From positions 1,674,001 through 1,738,000 of the forward strand of contig JAHQRK010000004.1 in the NCBI GenBank assembly GCA_019828595.1: a DNA stretch of 64,000 nt. The letters run 5' to 3'. This document shows, piece after piece, positions 28,697 to 40,552 of the stretch. Source of the stretch: Aphanomyces cochlioides. Taxonomy: Eukaryota > Oomycota > Saprolegniomycetes > Saprolegniales > Verrucalvaceae. Position numbers and translations under genes: made by a program. Position 1 is the stretch's first letter, and each line of letters starts with the position of its first letter. The notes beneath the pieces were generated by a model. That model had not been told where the DNA came from. It was given only the letters and a program-made list of their open reading frames with translations, and did not search any database.

Positions 28697-29753
28697 CTAG
28701 ACGATGGCTTGCTTGTACGCGGCCACGACATAATCCACTATCGCGTCGACTTCCTTGCGAGCATTCACTTGAGCAAACACCGTCGGGCCGTCGCCACGCA
28801 TAAGCTTGGCATCGCGGGCCATGACGTCCAAACTGGCACCAACGTAGGGAGCCAAGTCAATCTTGTTGATCACCTATGAACCTGTCAACCAAATGACAAA
28901 ACATTAGATCGAACTGACCAAAAGATCCGCTTGGGTGATGCCAGGACCACCTTTGCGAGGCACTTTGTCGCCCCCAGCGACGTCAATCACGTAGATAATG
29001 TAGTCGGCGAGCTCGCGGCTGAAATTGGCGGCTAGGTTGTCTAGATTGCCATTTGTCAAACTCGGGCAGAGATAGAGATATGCCTACCGCCTCCAGACTC
29101 GACGAGGACCAATTCGAGATTGAAACGTGTCGACAATTCTTCACACGCTTGCAGATTGGCAGAGATATCTTCTCGAATTGCAGCGTGGGGACAGCCGCCG
29201 GTTTCAACAGCTCGGATGCGCTCTTCAGGCAACGCGTTGTGACGAACGAGGAATTCGCCATCCTCTTTGGTGAAAATGTCATTTGTCACCTACAATGCAC
29301 ACTTCATCAAGCTTGTTGATTGTAGCAACAGACAGCAGCAATGCTAAACTTGTCACGCAAGGCTTCACACAACGCCAGCATCAATGCAGTCTTTCTACCA
29401 CACGCTTGAAACAGCTTGTGAGGATTGTCGAATGCTCACCCGCTGCCAACAGGGCCACCGATACCAACTGTGAATGCGCGCTCTGCAAAGTCGCGCTGGA
29501 GTATAGGGTCACGCTCGTCATAGTGGCCAGCGTGCTCCAAATGCTCGTGCGTGTGGCCATGTTCAATTAACTGGCGGTACTCGTCCGGTGTTGGATCACG
29601 TCCAAATCGCAGCTTGAATCGCTCGACCACTTCTTCCCCATCGTGATCATGCGAATGCGAATGGTCGTGGTCGTGAGAATGGCCGTACGAATGATCATGC
29701 GAATGCGAATGCTCGTGAGAATGCCCGTGATCATGCGAGTGGCTGTGCTCCAT
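28697..29753 (-). CDS. ureG: Urease accessory protein UreG with His-rich N-terminus
   Basis: Five exons join in frame from the ATG at 29753 (first exon ends 29440). The N-terminal 45 residues are dominated by His-Asp/Ser-His repeats, a nickel or zinc store common in eukaryotic UreG. The GTPase core shows the P-loop [13 protein letters not shown] (split by the first intron), [56 protein letters not shown] and [11 protein letters not shown]. UreG hydrolyses GTP while delivering nickel to urease with UreF and UreH/D. The second exon ends in an unusual GTCTGT donor, so that border is less sure. The call is firm because every UreG motif is present. Confidence 0.95.
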
Positions 29754-30663
29754 CGTGCTCGAAGGCGACAACGGCAACAAGATCAGATATCGACGATATT
29801 GGACAAACACAGCGGATCTCCGAAACTTAGTAAGATGCCGAAAATACAAAATCTATGCAACGTTTATATATTTTAATGTGTTTCAAATATCCGAATAATT
29901 TCAATATAATGACTAAAAATATTCAAAATAATTTCCCATACGAATCGAACAAGCGGAGGATATTTTGGTGCATGGCAAACTCTCACTTTGGGAAAGAATT
30001 CCCTAAAAAGTAAAGCTGCTTAGGCGGTGCAGGGCGATAGCGACGACTCGAATCGCGCATCCCGAGCTGTCGATGGGCTTGAAAAGTCGTCCAAATTTCG
30101 GCAACAAATTTGATGGATTTGTCCTTGTACAGTGTACAGGCTGACCTCTCTTTTCTCAACTTCATGCCTCATTCGAATTTCGAAGTTTCAGTCTCCTCCT
30201 CGAAAAACAAGTCGATTTACCCGCATTGAATGCATGCTCTTGACGACAATGCATACGTTTGATTGTAGCAATTTGCGTCTTGCGTCGTTTTCTCGCGGCA
30301 TGATTCGTTCTTGCGGTTGAAATCTCGTTGGAACGAGTTCTCGTGGTCTATAACATCGTGACTGATATCGAACTTCGAAGAAAATATCTGTCTTTGTCCG
30401 GATAATTTTGGTATCTCTCTCACACATCATCCGGATGATAAAAAGACATGAGAGCCACGTCGCATATACACCAACTGAATTCTTTGCCGAGATGATGGGC
30501 GGACAGTCGCTGGACAAGACACTTCTGGTGCGACGAACACGAGAGATGGAGAGAAAGATATCTTACATTCTATAAAAATAAAGGCTCTTGTTGAGGTGCA
30601 GCATACCCCATCGAGTGGCCATGCGGCAATACATAACTAAAAACTAATCGGCGGAGTGAGCGC
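29754..30663. other. Intergenic region
   Basis: TCCGGATAA at 30397-30405 and ATCCGGAT at 30429-30436 (within a longer palindrome ATCATCCGGATGAT) mark a likely promoter, but which gene they serve is unclear. The first 150 bases are AT-rich and lie upstream of ureG. No supported gene is seen. Confidence 0.4.
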
Positions 30664-31128
30664 TTAATTGATACGAGCGACCTTGAGCGGGACGACTCGT
30701 GGGTTTTCCTCTTCGAGTTTGCGCTTCGCAACGTTCTTGAAGTCGAAAACGCAGTTGTGTTCCTCGGCATACCGATGGCGATTGCAAAATGTGTAGCCGC
30801 ATCGACATGTGACAGCAGAAAGGGCAATCTTTTGCTTGCATGTCCAACATCGGCGTTTGTTCGTCTGTGTCACAGGGTTCACGGTCGTCGTCTTTTCAGG
30901 TTCCGGCACAAGCGCTGCAACGGTCGCTGCCACATCAAGTGGCGTCACGACCGAGTCGGCTGGAGTTGTCTTGGAGACCCGTGGAGAAGCCGCGACAACG
31001 GGTATTCTTCGCGCGACTGGCTCTGCAGCTTCGGTGGGCACGACAGACTGAACTGGCTGAGGTTCTGGGTTGGCTGGTGCGTTGGCGCTGGAGGAGCTGG
31101 TCGGTAAGATTCCTGATGTGTTCTGCAT
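30664..31128 (-). CDS. AN1-type zinc-finger protein
   Basis: This single frame of 154 residues has a disordered Pro/Ala/Val-rich N-terminal two thirds. The C-terminus has an AN1 finger: CWTCKQKIALSAVTCRCGYT then FCNRHRYAEEHNC, with the full Cys/His set, followed by a basic tail. Stress-associated A20/AN1 proteins bind ubiquitin through A20 and act in stress responses; I see no A20 finger here or just upstream, so this is an AN1-only protein. It could have a missed 5' exon. Confidence 0.85.
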   Translation of the reverse strand: MQNTSGILPTSSSSANAPANPEPQPVQSVVPTEAAEPVARRIPVVAASPRVSKTTPADSVVTPLDVAATVAALVPEPEKTTTVNPVTQTNKRRCWTCKQKIALSAVTCRCGYTFCNRHRYAEEHNCVFDFKNVAKRKLEEENPRVVPLKVARIN

Positions 31129-32581
31129 GATGGTACGCGGCGCGCTTTCTCAAAGTCTCCTCCCGACGACGCACAGAGAGCGACAAATGGGAAATGACCC
31201 TGCCGCAGAAGCCGGGAAGGGGCCATGACCGTAGGAATTGTACTAAAATTCCTCGCACCATCTGCTCCGTCCGTTCATTTGAGCTGAGTATACGTGGGCG
31301 ACGGGACAAAAAAATTTCGACCAACGAACCCAACGCTCCATATAAATGGAACAGAAAACCCTCGAAAATATTTTTGAAGTGAAACGTTCCATGTTGTGTG
31401 AGCAACGTCGAAAGTCTCAAGCCCTCCTCCGCAGCTGGGCTCGCTTCAATTTTAAATCGACGCCTATACAAACCGTCAGCTTCCAGCGATTAAAATACGC
31501 GCACGGCGAGCAGTTTCGGCCGAGAAAATGTCGTAGTTTGGCACCCCGGAGTGCCATCCCAGCCTCAACCTCCATTTTCGAAATGACCGTCGCCAAGGGC
31601 ATGGCAAGCTCTCTCCTAAGACGCGGAATGCATCATCCAGTGCCATTTGAACCAGACGTGGATAGACGTTGTAGGAGCAGACGCACCATCGAGAAGCTAT
31701 GGTGGATACGGCAAGACCAACGAAGCCGCATCCTCGGAGTCATGGTGGCTGTGGCAGGTCGGAAGGTTTGACACTCTCGTCTATATTATTATGCAAATTT
31801 TACTTGAAATTTGTATTCGAAACTGGCGATTTGGATTAAAATAGCTTGGGTCGAAATAAGAAAAAGCTGTGCCACGACCAGAATCTTCGCCTGCTGCTTC
31901 GACGAGGTCAGAGGTGGAAAAGCTTTGGCAGCATGCCAAGCGATTGGCTTGCCTCGCAACGACTGCATGTGCAATCTCTCAACGTCCACGTCATTTTCCC
32001 ATTCGTGATGGTTGGGAAAGGGCGCCATGGCCTTCTTCTTCAAGTTGGTATCTCGGAGCCCATACCAGGCAGGCATGGACGAGTTCTAGATTTCAAGTCG
32101 CGGCCGACCAGCCAGCCATCGATCTATCGATCCATCGAGAAAGTCGTCGTTTGGTGTGCATAAGACTCGAGAGGGGGATGTGGCGAGGTGAACGTGTCGG
32201 TTTGCCAGGCTTGCTCCTCCATGGATGATGTGCACGGGAGATGATATTGGTCCCATTTTTGCAGACAGTCGACTTGTTGACCTTCGCTTCTATATGACTG
32301 TCGTGTCAATCGACTCGCAGCTGGGTTCGTGAGAGTCTTGACGAAACCCAGAGAAAGACAAAGCTTCGAGAGGATTCAAGGTGCACTCGTTGCTCACGAC
32401 GTGGTGCACAAGACATCTTTTTCTGTCGCAAAACCACCACGATGGACTTCTGTGGACTTTTCAGCCAACCATCTGTTCCATCCAGCCAGTGTTACTGAAT
32501 GCACTCAGACATCCATCTCTCTCTCTCTCTCTGTTCTTCCTCTCCCGTGAACTTTCACGGAGTGACTAGAGAGAGAGAACG
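31129..32581. other. Region with only weak coding signals
   Basis: Frames at plus 31346-31771 and minus 31789-32076 are partly protein-like. The latter (MPAWYGLRDTNLKKKAMAPF, then NHHEWENDVDVERLHMQ) may be a real exon of a small gene preceded by a possible TCTAG acceptor near 32088, but I could not complete it. At 32517-32578 a (CT)n tract, the palindrome CCGTGAACTTTCACGG (32545-32560) and an (AG)n tract form a nested hairpin just before the next start codon. Confidence 0.3.
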
Positions 32582-32875
32582 ATGGATAAAAACCGCCATG
32601 TGCATCCAGAGGATCAACCTATTCTTCCGATGGGAAATGCTGTCGTCGTGGTTCAAATAGCTTCTCGCCAGTGGTGGTTTCTATACAAAACTGCATCACA
32701 CGTTATCGCCAGAGATACTCTACACTATTCCGCTCTGCGGGTCTGTCCACTCGTCAGCGACGACGAGGCCATGAGAACCCTCCGCCGGGACCCGCAAGAG
32801 GCCGCGTCGAAGCTTTTCGCGCTACTCCAAGATGATTTTCCCTCGCTTTCGGTATTAGTCGCACCATCCTGTTGA
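32582..32875 (+). CDS. Hypothetical small protein
   Basis: An open frame of 97 residues starts four bases after the (AG)n tract. Composition is ordinary (VVVVQIASRQWWFLYKTASH, then a charged helix-like stretch EAMRTLRRDPQEAASKLFAL). No family is recognised. It stops 102 bases before the bZIP-like gene on the same strand; I could not join the two in frame. It may be a separate short gene or an upstream exon. Confidence 0.4.
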   Translation: MDKNRHVHPEDQPILPMGNAVVVVQIASRQWWFLYKTASHVIARDTLHYSALRVCPLVSDDEAMRTLRRDPQEAASKLFALLQDDFPSLSVLVAPSC

Positions 32876-32977
32876 ATGCTTCGTTTTGATTGGTAGAAAA
32901 TAAAAATACCTGAGTTCTGAAGCACCAAAGTGTGCTCGGGGTCACACAAGCACTACTTGTCCATCAAGGTTGCGACC

Positions 32978-34159
32978 ATGGTAGGTCATGTAGCATCGTC
33001 ACTTCAAGGCAATGAAGCCATTTGCTTTAAAGAAGAAGAGCCCAAGCTCGAACAGACGGTGATTCAAAGCCAGGAGATGTCCTTGATCGAGAGAAAGCGA
33101 GCGCAGTCGCGAGCGTCGACACGACGGTGGAGAGCGAACGAACAGGTTGGTCCACTTGAATGATGGTGATGTGATAGCCCGTGCTAGCACACTTTGGACA
33201 CGCTAAGACAGCAAGTTGTCCAACTTGAAGCCGAACTGAAAGCCAAGCTGTCAGTGAATGCCTCGACCGAAGCTGTTGATCGTCGTATGGCCAAGCTCAT
33301 GGCGAAGAAACGATTCTACATTGCGCAAAACATGCAATTGCAAGAAGCTCTCAAAGTCCGCGGCGAGAGGCTACGCCACTTGGCCACGCTGGTATGGACA
33401 TTCTTCTCAATTCGACGTACGACAACATTGGCTAGATGCAACGAAATACTCTCTCGACGTTGTATGACGATGCATTCCTCTTGTACGTGACGCGCCAAAC
33501 CCAAGCCAAGTTTGAGTCAAACGATCTTCGCACCCATTTCCAAGGCACACCGCCAAGACTGCTCAATGGCATTACTTGCATGGCTGCTACCTTTGGCCAC
33601 TCGATGGACTACGAGCTCCAGAAAGATTATCACGGCGTGAGTCACTATGCAATGGGCGATCTCACATGGGCCGCATATCAAGACAAATCCATGTACACAC
33701 CGCTTGTGGACCGCCTCTTGGACCATCAGGTAGACGTCGAATTTAGACTCCTCATTCACTCGGTCGAGCAGAATATTCGGTCTGTGAATGAGGACATGGT
33801 CATCATCGCGACGAAAGCGTGGTCATTCGCCCAGCCCAACACTACGCATCAACGATTTCACATTCTTCAGCGCGAGCGCGGCGTCGATCGATACAAAGTG
33901 ACCGTCACAACGCTCAATGAAGATCTGAGCCCAGCCCCCCATGCATGCCTGTACGTTGCAATTCCTGCTGATGCATGAGTTCTAACTAGCGTGTAGATTT
34001 GAGGGCATCGTGTTCAATCAGACAAGCTTTGCAGTCCGCATTCGGGGCAGGTGTTGCCTCAAGACTGCCTCACCGGAAGTTGCGAATGCCACAGTCGAAG
34101 CTGTTGTCTTTGCCATGTGCCGCTTTGAAACGTACCTCGGGGGTCTCCTCACTTCGTAG
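32978..34159 (+). CDS. bZIP-like, START-like oomycete protein
   Basis: Four exons join in frame: 32978-33145, 33188-33391, 33436-33950 and 33997-34159 (introns of 42, 44 and 46 bases). The N-terminal part has a short basic stretch (RKRAQSRASTRRWRANEQ) followed by leucine-spaced helix (LDTLRQQVVQLEAELKAKL), a degenerate bZIP pattern. The remaining 280 residues look like the START-like C-terminal half (CMAATFGHSMDYELQKDYHG; a final IVFNQTSFAVRIRG) found in a large oomycete family. Such proteins may bind lipid and DNA, but this is not shown. A TGATTGGTAGAAAATAAAAA element lies about 90 bases upstream. Confidence 0.75.
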
Positions 34160-34931
34160 CCTTATCTATCCAATGTAATGTGTATGTCTCGTCAGGTTGC
34201 CAGCGTTCTCTGGCGAGATATACACTGTACCCACGTTGTCTTGGTAGTCACAGGCGAGAAATTCAAAGGAATCTCGTCCGTCAAGAAATGGGGGGCACCC
34301 TCTTCTTCGTTCACCTCGCCACCACAATGTCCACGGACGAAATCTCGTCGTCGCGAGCTCAGAAGCCTCGCTTGGCTTTGGAATCGGTTGCTGGAATGGA
34401 ACTGTAGTGAAGATCGCCCATGGAATCGCTTGGATGTATGCCATGATGTGCACCAGCTGCCCGGGCACCTATTACTGTATTAGATCCATGGAGAAGGTCG
34501 CATGACCAACTTCGACATGACCTTCGAGTGTCCATAATGTTGATCAAACTGGACATTTGATAGCACGTCCAAGCATAAAACTTAACCCCTACATTTTATA
34601 TACTTTGATAATTTATAGTTTAACAACGTATTCACTTCGAAAGGTATCAATCATACCCCGTCATTTGTCTGCTAGATTGATAACTTCAACACAATTAGCC
34701 AATGTAACTTTCATAAATCATCCAAAGGACATTAGAGCTATTGTCTTTTATCTTATAACTCTTGATTGTTATCACATTGTTCGTGGTTTGATGCTGGTCG
34801 GTTGAAAACCTTTATTAATTAATAGTTTTGTAATTTGGAGACCTTTGGAAATGAATATTCTATCCCACATTGAACCAAACGCCTCGAGAGCGTCCGAGTT
34901 CTTCCTCCTGCGCTCAAGAGGACGTTAGTTC
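34160..34931. other. Weak frames and an AT-rich island
   Basis: Bases 34557-34870 are clearly more AT-rich than the surrounding coding DNA and carry one plus frame of 82 codons rich in Ile, Tyr and Leu (PYILYTLIIYSLTTYSLRK). It may be a remnant of inserted DNA (mobile element, organelle or other). Frames at 34166-34483 are open on both strands and not convincing. Confidence 0.35.
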
Positions 34932-35221
34932 ATGCGTTTATTCAATGCGGAACTCTCTATGACCACGTATGGAGTCAAGACTTGGCGTCAACGCCAAGAT
35001 GGGAACATTGCCGTGGCCAAGGATCGGTCGTTTCGAGACAGAATGCTGAAAATAGCGCCTGGAGATACTGTCCATCTACGACGAAGCATACGATTGAAAG
35101 ACGACACGGAGCTAGCTGGTGTGACTGCAAAGAGGCAGCAAATAGAGTCTCCGTCGTTGATATCCTCTCGGTTCCGGTGCTTTTCGTTGTGGATTGGACA
35201 TCCACCTGCATTCTGGTCCTC

Positions 35222-35632
35222 TCATTCGAACTTCGATCCCACGAAGCGAATTGGACTAAGAATCAAGACGTGTCTGGGTCTGCAACCCAAAGCACATCTT
35301 TCAACCAAGCGAGAGAGAGAGGTACAACCTATCTATCGTCTATGCCGCGCACATCTTCCCCATCACTATACCGTATTCAAAAACACCCCATCCCTCCGAC
35401 TCCAACACGTGGTAATCCACACGAGGTCGCGTCCACTGTGGATTTTCAAGCATGGGTTGTTCGCTTTCGAAAAGGCACCCACCAAGTGCTCGCCTTCCTT
35501 ATCGGTCTCAGATGAAACACCCACACACACACTGCGAGCTTTTCGTGCATTTAGCGTTTCAAGTAGAGCGACGATCTCTTTGCACGGCACGAACGACTCG
35601 AGTGTGTCGCCGCGCGCCTTCCATGGCTTCAA
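35222..35632 (-). CDS. Hypothetical two-exon protein
   Basis: From ATG 35632 an exon to 35372 (ALLETLNARKARSVCVGVSS, then HSGRDLVWITTCWSRRDGVF) can be joined over a 39-base GTATAG...CGATAG intron to an exon 35332-35222 (SRLVERCALGCRPRHVLIL, then IRFVGSKFE). TATCCGGATAA lies 13 bases before the start codon and two more copies follow, which supports the start. No family is recognised, and overlapping plus-strand frames make this uncertain. Confidence 0.35.
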
Positions 35633-35644
35633 TGGAGGTTCGAA

Positions 35645-35700
35645 TATCCGGATAACGAACCCTCAGTTTGTATGGGCGTATCCGGATGGTGTATCCGGAT
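35645..35700. promoter_or_regulatory. Three TATCCGGAT motifs between divergent genes
   Basis: Copies lie at 35645-35654 (TATCCGGATAA), 35679-35686 and 35692-35700. They sit between the minus-strand gene starting at 35632 and the PKA-like kinase starting at 35953. Being palindromic, they could serve either side. Confidence 0.5.
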
Positions 35701-35952
35701 ACGAAAAGCTTGGAAAAAAATATCTTTGAGTCAAAGAAGTGTTCACCAAGGGGGCGCTTCAAAGTGAAACTTCCCGAGGAAACGAGTCGAGCCGACGGCG
35801 TGCCAGTAGGAGAACGTATCGTCGTCTCTGTGCACAGATTCGCGGAGATTGGCAAAGAGAAAACCCTGACCGTCGCGGTGCGAGTAGACCAGACACGGTA
35901 GCGCATCGAGCGTCGCAACGAACGTGACGACGAGATAGGAAGCCACCACACG

Positions 35953-37030
35953 ATGGATTTGCCAACGAAACCCATGATGAAAGTGGGCTACGATAGCTTT
36001 GACATTCTCGCAACGCTTGGCACGGGTACGTTTGGCCGCGTGCGACTTGTCAAGCACAAAGAAAATAACAACTACTACGCGCTCAAGATCTTGAAGAAAT
36101 GTGAAATCGTGCGGCTACAACAACTCCACCACATCAAGTGTGAAGTCGAAATCCTGAGCAAGATTGATCATCCGTTCATTGTGAATTTTCTCGGGAGCTT
36201 CCAGGACGAGAAACGACTCTACTTGGTGCTGGAATACGTCCCCGGCGGCGAACTCTTTTCGTACTTGCGACGACAAGGCAAGCTCTCCGACGACGCATCG
36301 CGGTATTATGCGTCACAGCTTGTCCTGGCCATTGCATACCTCCACGGACTGCACATTATTTACCGCGATCTCAAGCCGGAGAATCTCCTCATTACACAAG
36401 ATGGGAGCATCAAAATCACGGATTTCGGCTTTGCGAAGCGCGTGGAAGACAAAACATGGACGCTTTGTGGGACACCAGAATACCTTGCACCAGAGATTAT
36501 CCAGAGCAAAGGTCATGGGAAGTCCGTCGATTGGTGGGCGATCGGCGTCTTGATCTACGAAATGCTCGCGGGGTACGTTCTCTTCCTTGTCGACTGGAGC
36601 ATCATGGCGGCGTAGATATCCTCCGTTCTACGACGAGAACCCGTTTGGAATTTACCAGAAGATCCTCACGGGCAGAGTTGAATACCCAAAGTACATAGAC
36701 AGCAAAGCGAAGGATTTAATAAAGAAGCTGCTCACGCACGACAGGACGAAACGCCTCGGTACGTCCTCGTTCCACCGTCATGGCGCTGACAATTTGTCAA
36801 TGCTAGGATGTCTGCGGAATGGCGCCGAGGATGTGAAAAAGCACAAATATTTCAGCAATGTCGACTGGAACGTGGTCATTTCCAAAGGCGACGCACCGCC
36901 GTATCTGCCGCCCATCCATGGCCCAGGCGACCACGGCAACTTTGACCAGTACCCCGAATCAACAGAGGACACAGCCATCGCACTCACGGGCGACGACAAG
37001 GCTGCGTTTGATGCGTTCAATTTGTTCTAG
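35953..37030 (+). CDS. PKA-like AGC-family Ser/Thr protein kinase
   Basis: Three exons (35953-36572, 36616-36758, 36807-37030) give about 328 residues. All kinase motifs are present: [11 protein letters not shown] (P-loop), YALKILKK (Lys), [25 protein letters not shown] (catalytic loop), [23 protein letters not shown] (activation segment with the PDK1-type Thr) and [13 protein letters not shown]. The C-terminal tail ends in FNLF, an FxxF hydrophobic motif like the end of PKA catalytic subunits. It is close to PKA/PRKX in pattern and likely acts in cAMP signalling, but no regulatory subunit is nearby. Only a short N-terminus precedes the kinase core, and no myristoylation site is seen. Confidence 0.93.
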
Positions 37031-37122
37031 CTCCGCTTGTATCCTCTTAAATTCAATTACTCCTTTCGTTTACTCGAGTCGTTTCGCAGCCGTAAGCGTT
37101 TCACTGCCGTCCGTCCTTCCAT

Positions 37123-38778
37123 GGGGGGATCGCCATCCCGCGCTCTCCTCCGCGACGCTTCTGACGCCGCTACCTCTGGGAAAACCGAGCTCCACTGGTC
37201 ATCGCGTGGCCTTCTACCCGTCGTACCACCGACATTCGTCGCGACGCTCTTGGGCTCGAGTCTCACTGACGTCGATCTCTCTGGCAACAGCATCACGCAG
37301 CTCCCTGCAAGTTTTGGTCAGCTCGTCGCGCTCGAGTAAGCTCCTTCTAGCCGTGTAAAGCAGTGAACTTGCCGTCTTCCTAGGCGTCTCGCCATCGACC
37401 GGAACCAACTGACGGAGCTGCCGTACTCGTTTTACAAGCTGGTGAACCTGCGTGCCTTGGACGCAAGCCACAACCAGCTCACGCATCTCCTCGTACGTTT
37501 TTTCTCGCCCATCATCCTTAGCTCATCCCAGTCCAGCCGACGTTTTGTCAACTGGCGTCGCTGGAGCGACTGTGGCTCCAGCACAATCAACTCACAGCAC
37601 TGCCAGATGAGTTTGGTCACCTCACTGCGCTCCATTCTGTCTACGTCCAGAACAATTTGATCACGGCGCTGCCCGTCTCGATCGTCTTGCTGCCAGTGTG
37701 AGCGCTTGCTTCTCACTGTCTGCGAGATTGAACTCAACGTTGCAGGCTTGAAGTACTCGATGCGAGCGACAACAAGCTCACGCGGCTTCCTGAGGAATGG
37801 AACACCACGCACCGCCTCACGACTCTCCGACTCGCACGGAATGTGATCAACCAGCTCCCAGCAGGGTTGGGCCATTGCACGACGATCGAAACGCTCTCGC
37901 TTCAAAGTAACCCCGGTCCTCTCGCTCTCATGATGACTCGCACGTAGGCAATCGGCTTGTTGAGATTCCGAAGTCGTGGCGGGCGCTCATCAACATTCAT
38001 AACCTCGGTACATCTCGAGCAACAACAGCGTCGGAAGCGTCTTTGTAGGCTTGAGCTCGAACCGCATCGGGGATTTCCAAGCATTGAGTGGCATGATCAA
38101 CTTGCGCGTCCTCACGTACACGCAAAACAGGTGCCATCATCAACGTCGTCGCCACTGAATGCAACTAGACTGGAGCGAGTGGACGCGACGCTGTTCACAT
38201 TGACGCATCTCGTCTACTTGGATTTGTCCGAGAATGGCCTCACGGAACTGCCGCCAACTCCAGACGAGACCGACACGACGAGAGCAGGATGGGCCTCCCT
38301 TGTTGGTCTTCAAGAGCTGCATCTCGCCAACAATAAACTCTCGCATCTTCCAGTCGGGTTGGAAACTCTGCCAGCGTTGAAATTCCTCGACGTTGTCAAC
38401 AATTCCCTCGACGAGGTCGTTCTCCCCCGACAGGATCATTTCATAAGCATGCCATGTCTAGATTTCGCCATGGATGGGATCTCTCGGGACGCTGGAAACG
38501 GCGTGGCTCCAAGGCAACAAGCTCAAGACTCTCCCGTCAGAAATCAACGGCTGGACCAAACTATCGACCTTCCTGTTGGATCGCAATGGTATCGTCGTTC
38601 CATTCCTGCTCTCGTGAGCCCACTCGCATGACTAGACCTCGAAGCACTCCCACTGTCCTTCATATCCCTTCCTGGGCTTTCCACTTTGAGCCTCGATCGC
38701 AAATCCTTTGCGCTGCTTGAGCCTGACATCGTACGCTTTTGCTCAGCGTTGCCAGCGTTTGAGCTCTTTGGACTCTGA
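37123..38778 (+). CDS. Leucine-rich-repeat protein
   Basis: Ten or so short exons join in frame, each intron 40-60 bases; E1 is 37123-37335. The product is built from about 15 LRRs of the LxxLxLxxNxLxxLP type (for example LTDVDLSGNSITQLPASFGQ, LERLWLQHNQLTALPDEFGH, LVYLDLSENGLTELPPTP), like the Ras-binding SHOC2/LRRC family. No signal peptide or other domain is visible. It starts 92 bases after the kinase stop on the same strand. Gene joins were guided by the LRR pattern, which makes them reliable. Partner and role are unknown. Confidence 0.85.
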
Positions 38779-38824
38779 GCGACTTGAAGCTCCAACATGA
38801 CAAAGATCGAGCTGTATTGACGCG

Positions 38825-40466
38825 TCACCCTCCACGGAGCCGTTCAATTTCCATCTGCATCTCGTCCGTGAGTCTACGAGTCCCCTCGTAAGCATCAACA
38901 TGGTGGAAAGACAGTGTACTTGGCCCATTTGCGCATTTCTTGAGCACTTAATTCACTCACGTGGCGTAATTCGGCATCGATCGCATCGCGCTGCCGCCTC
39001 AATTCGTTGCGTTCTTGCAAGAGACCCCAGATCATCTACATGGCATTGAGGATACACAGCAGATAGACTCTTGGGTTTGTCAACCTGGTCCTTGACTTTG
39101 AGAAGGCGGTCGCGCTCGTCGAACGATGCCTTGGACGTCGTGTGAATTGGCTTTGCTGCCAACTCTTTGATCTTGTCCAGCATCTACTCAGCTTGTCATA
39201 TTTGCTTGGACGACCATGTCTTACCCTTGGAAACTCATCGAGGAATCGGTCCATCTCCTGCGGCGTCGGTCGTCGGCTCGAGAACATCCTCGCTTTCACA
39301 TCACTCATGACACGATCGATTGCGTCGATGTCTACTTGGAGTTGCTCGATTTGATCGAGCCGACTTGGATATAAGCTCTAGAACGCAGCTAACGTCATGA
39401 ATTCTGTCGTTGCGCACTACATCAGATTGACGCATGTGAGAGTTTCCCCACGCATCATGTCGAAGGGTGTCCAACTACTCCATGGTCAAAGCTGGAACGT
39501 TCTCGTGGATGCTTTACCTTGTCTTGAAGAAGAGCTCGCTGGGAGAGCAAGCTGCTTTCACATAAGCTGTTGAGCTGGTCTAATTTGGAGTCGTAGAGAT
39601 GTTGTCGATCGTACACACGAGGCGAAGCCACCTAGAACGAGTAGTTTGCAATGTAATTTGATCGTTGACTCTGTACGTGGTTGTTCCATGGAGAAGAATC
39701 CACGGGGTAACCATTGAATCTATCGCGAGAGTAAATGAGAGCGCCATGGGTCTGTCGAGGTACCGTTTGTGATGAGGAGAATATGTGAACGTCCGTGGAG
39801 CAAGCATTTCCTCAACGAAAGGAGCGAGTTGCTTTTTGAAATCTTTGTAAAAGAGCTGAAACTCTTTGATTTCCAATGTACCAGAGCGATTGCTGTCGTA
39901 GCTACGCCACAGCATGTCGTCACGACAAAGTTCCGACTGCAACCTTACCGTTCAAAGAGCTGCCCGGCTTCGAATTCTGTATTTCGAGCAGTTCGCTCAA
40001 AGCCTAGTGGAATCCCTGCCGCATCCGTGAGGGCACATGGCATGACTGGCATATCCCATTTCCTCCCTGGGTACCATGCTGTATAGTCTCGAAGAAGCTC
40101 TAAGAAATCGCTTCGAGTGATGTGATGCGCCTTTTCTCGATCGTATCTACAACCGAAGATCAGCAAAACGTCCCAAAAGTGCACTCAACCTTCTGAATAA
40201 TTGCACAGCATCAGGATCATTCAGCTCAGGCCTACCGCAGCGTGATATGAGCACCATCCATGGCATTCGTACTCGGCTGCTGGACGTGGAGGTTGGGCCA
40301 CAGGTTGAGGCGGAGGTTCTGGCGCAATGGGAGGAGAGGGAGGCCTTTCCTTGACTTCTTTCGACTCTTTTGTCTTGTCTTTTGTCTTGTCTTTTGTCTT
40401 GGATTTGCTCTTGGATTTCTTCTTGTCGCCGTCACCTTCGTCTTTCTTCGCTCGCTTCGACGACAT
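38825..40466 (-). CDS. EF-hand and coiled-coil protein
   Basis: About ten exons join in frame from ATG 40466 (MSSKRAKKDEGDGDKKKSKS). A Lys-rich, Pro-rich N-terminus precedes two EF-hand-like units: a degenerate one (YDREKAHHITRSDFLELLRD) and a canonical loop in DSNRSGTLEIKEF. The sequence FNGYPVDSSPWNNH and then long coiled coils follow (LYDSKLDQLNSLCE; DQIEQLQVDIDAIDRVM; LLQERNELRRQRDAIDAELR) to the stop at 38825. Such proteins are common in flagella and basal bodies, so an axonemal role is possible, but this is inference. It ends 46 bases from the LRR gene. A TATCCGGAT cluster lies 35-90 bases before the start codon. Confidence 0.75.
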
Positions 40467-40501
40467 CGCTTATGCAAGATACCTTGAGGAACCGTCGCGG
40501 T

Positions 40502-40552
40502 TTATCCGGAAATTTATCCGTAACAATTATCCGGATAATATATCCGGATGAC
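40502..40552. promoter_or_regulatory. TATCCGGAT cluster upstream of the EF-hand gene
   Basis: Four related sites lie within 50 bases: TTTATCCGGA (40501-40510), TTATCCGTA (40514-40522), ATTATCCGGATAAT (40526-40540) and TATCCGGAT (40541-40549). They are 36-84 bases before the minus-strand start at 40466. Confidence 0.55.

Noticed and set aside
29900..29960. tRNA-like T-loop (GAATCGAAC)
   Set aside because: No acceptor stem, D arm or anticodon arm can be built around it. I found no tRNA or rRNA gene in the window.
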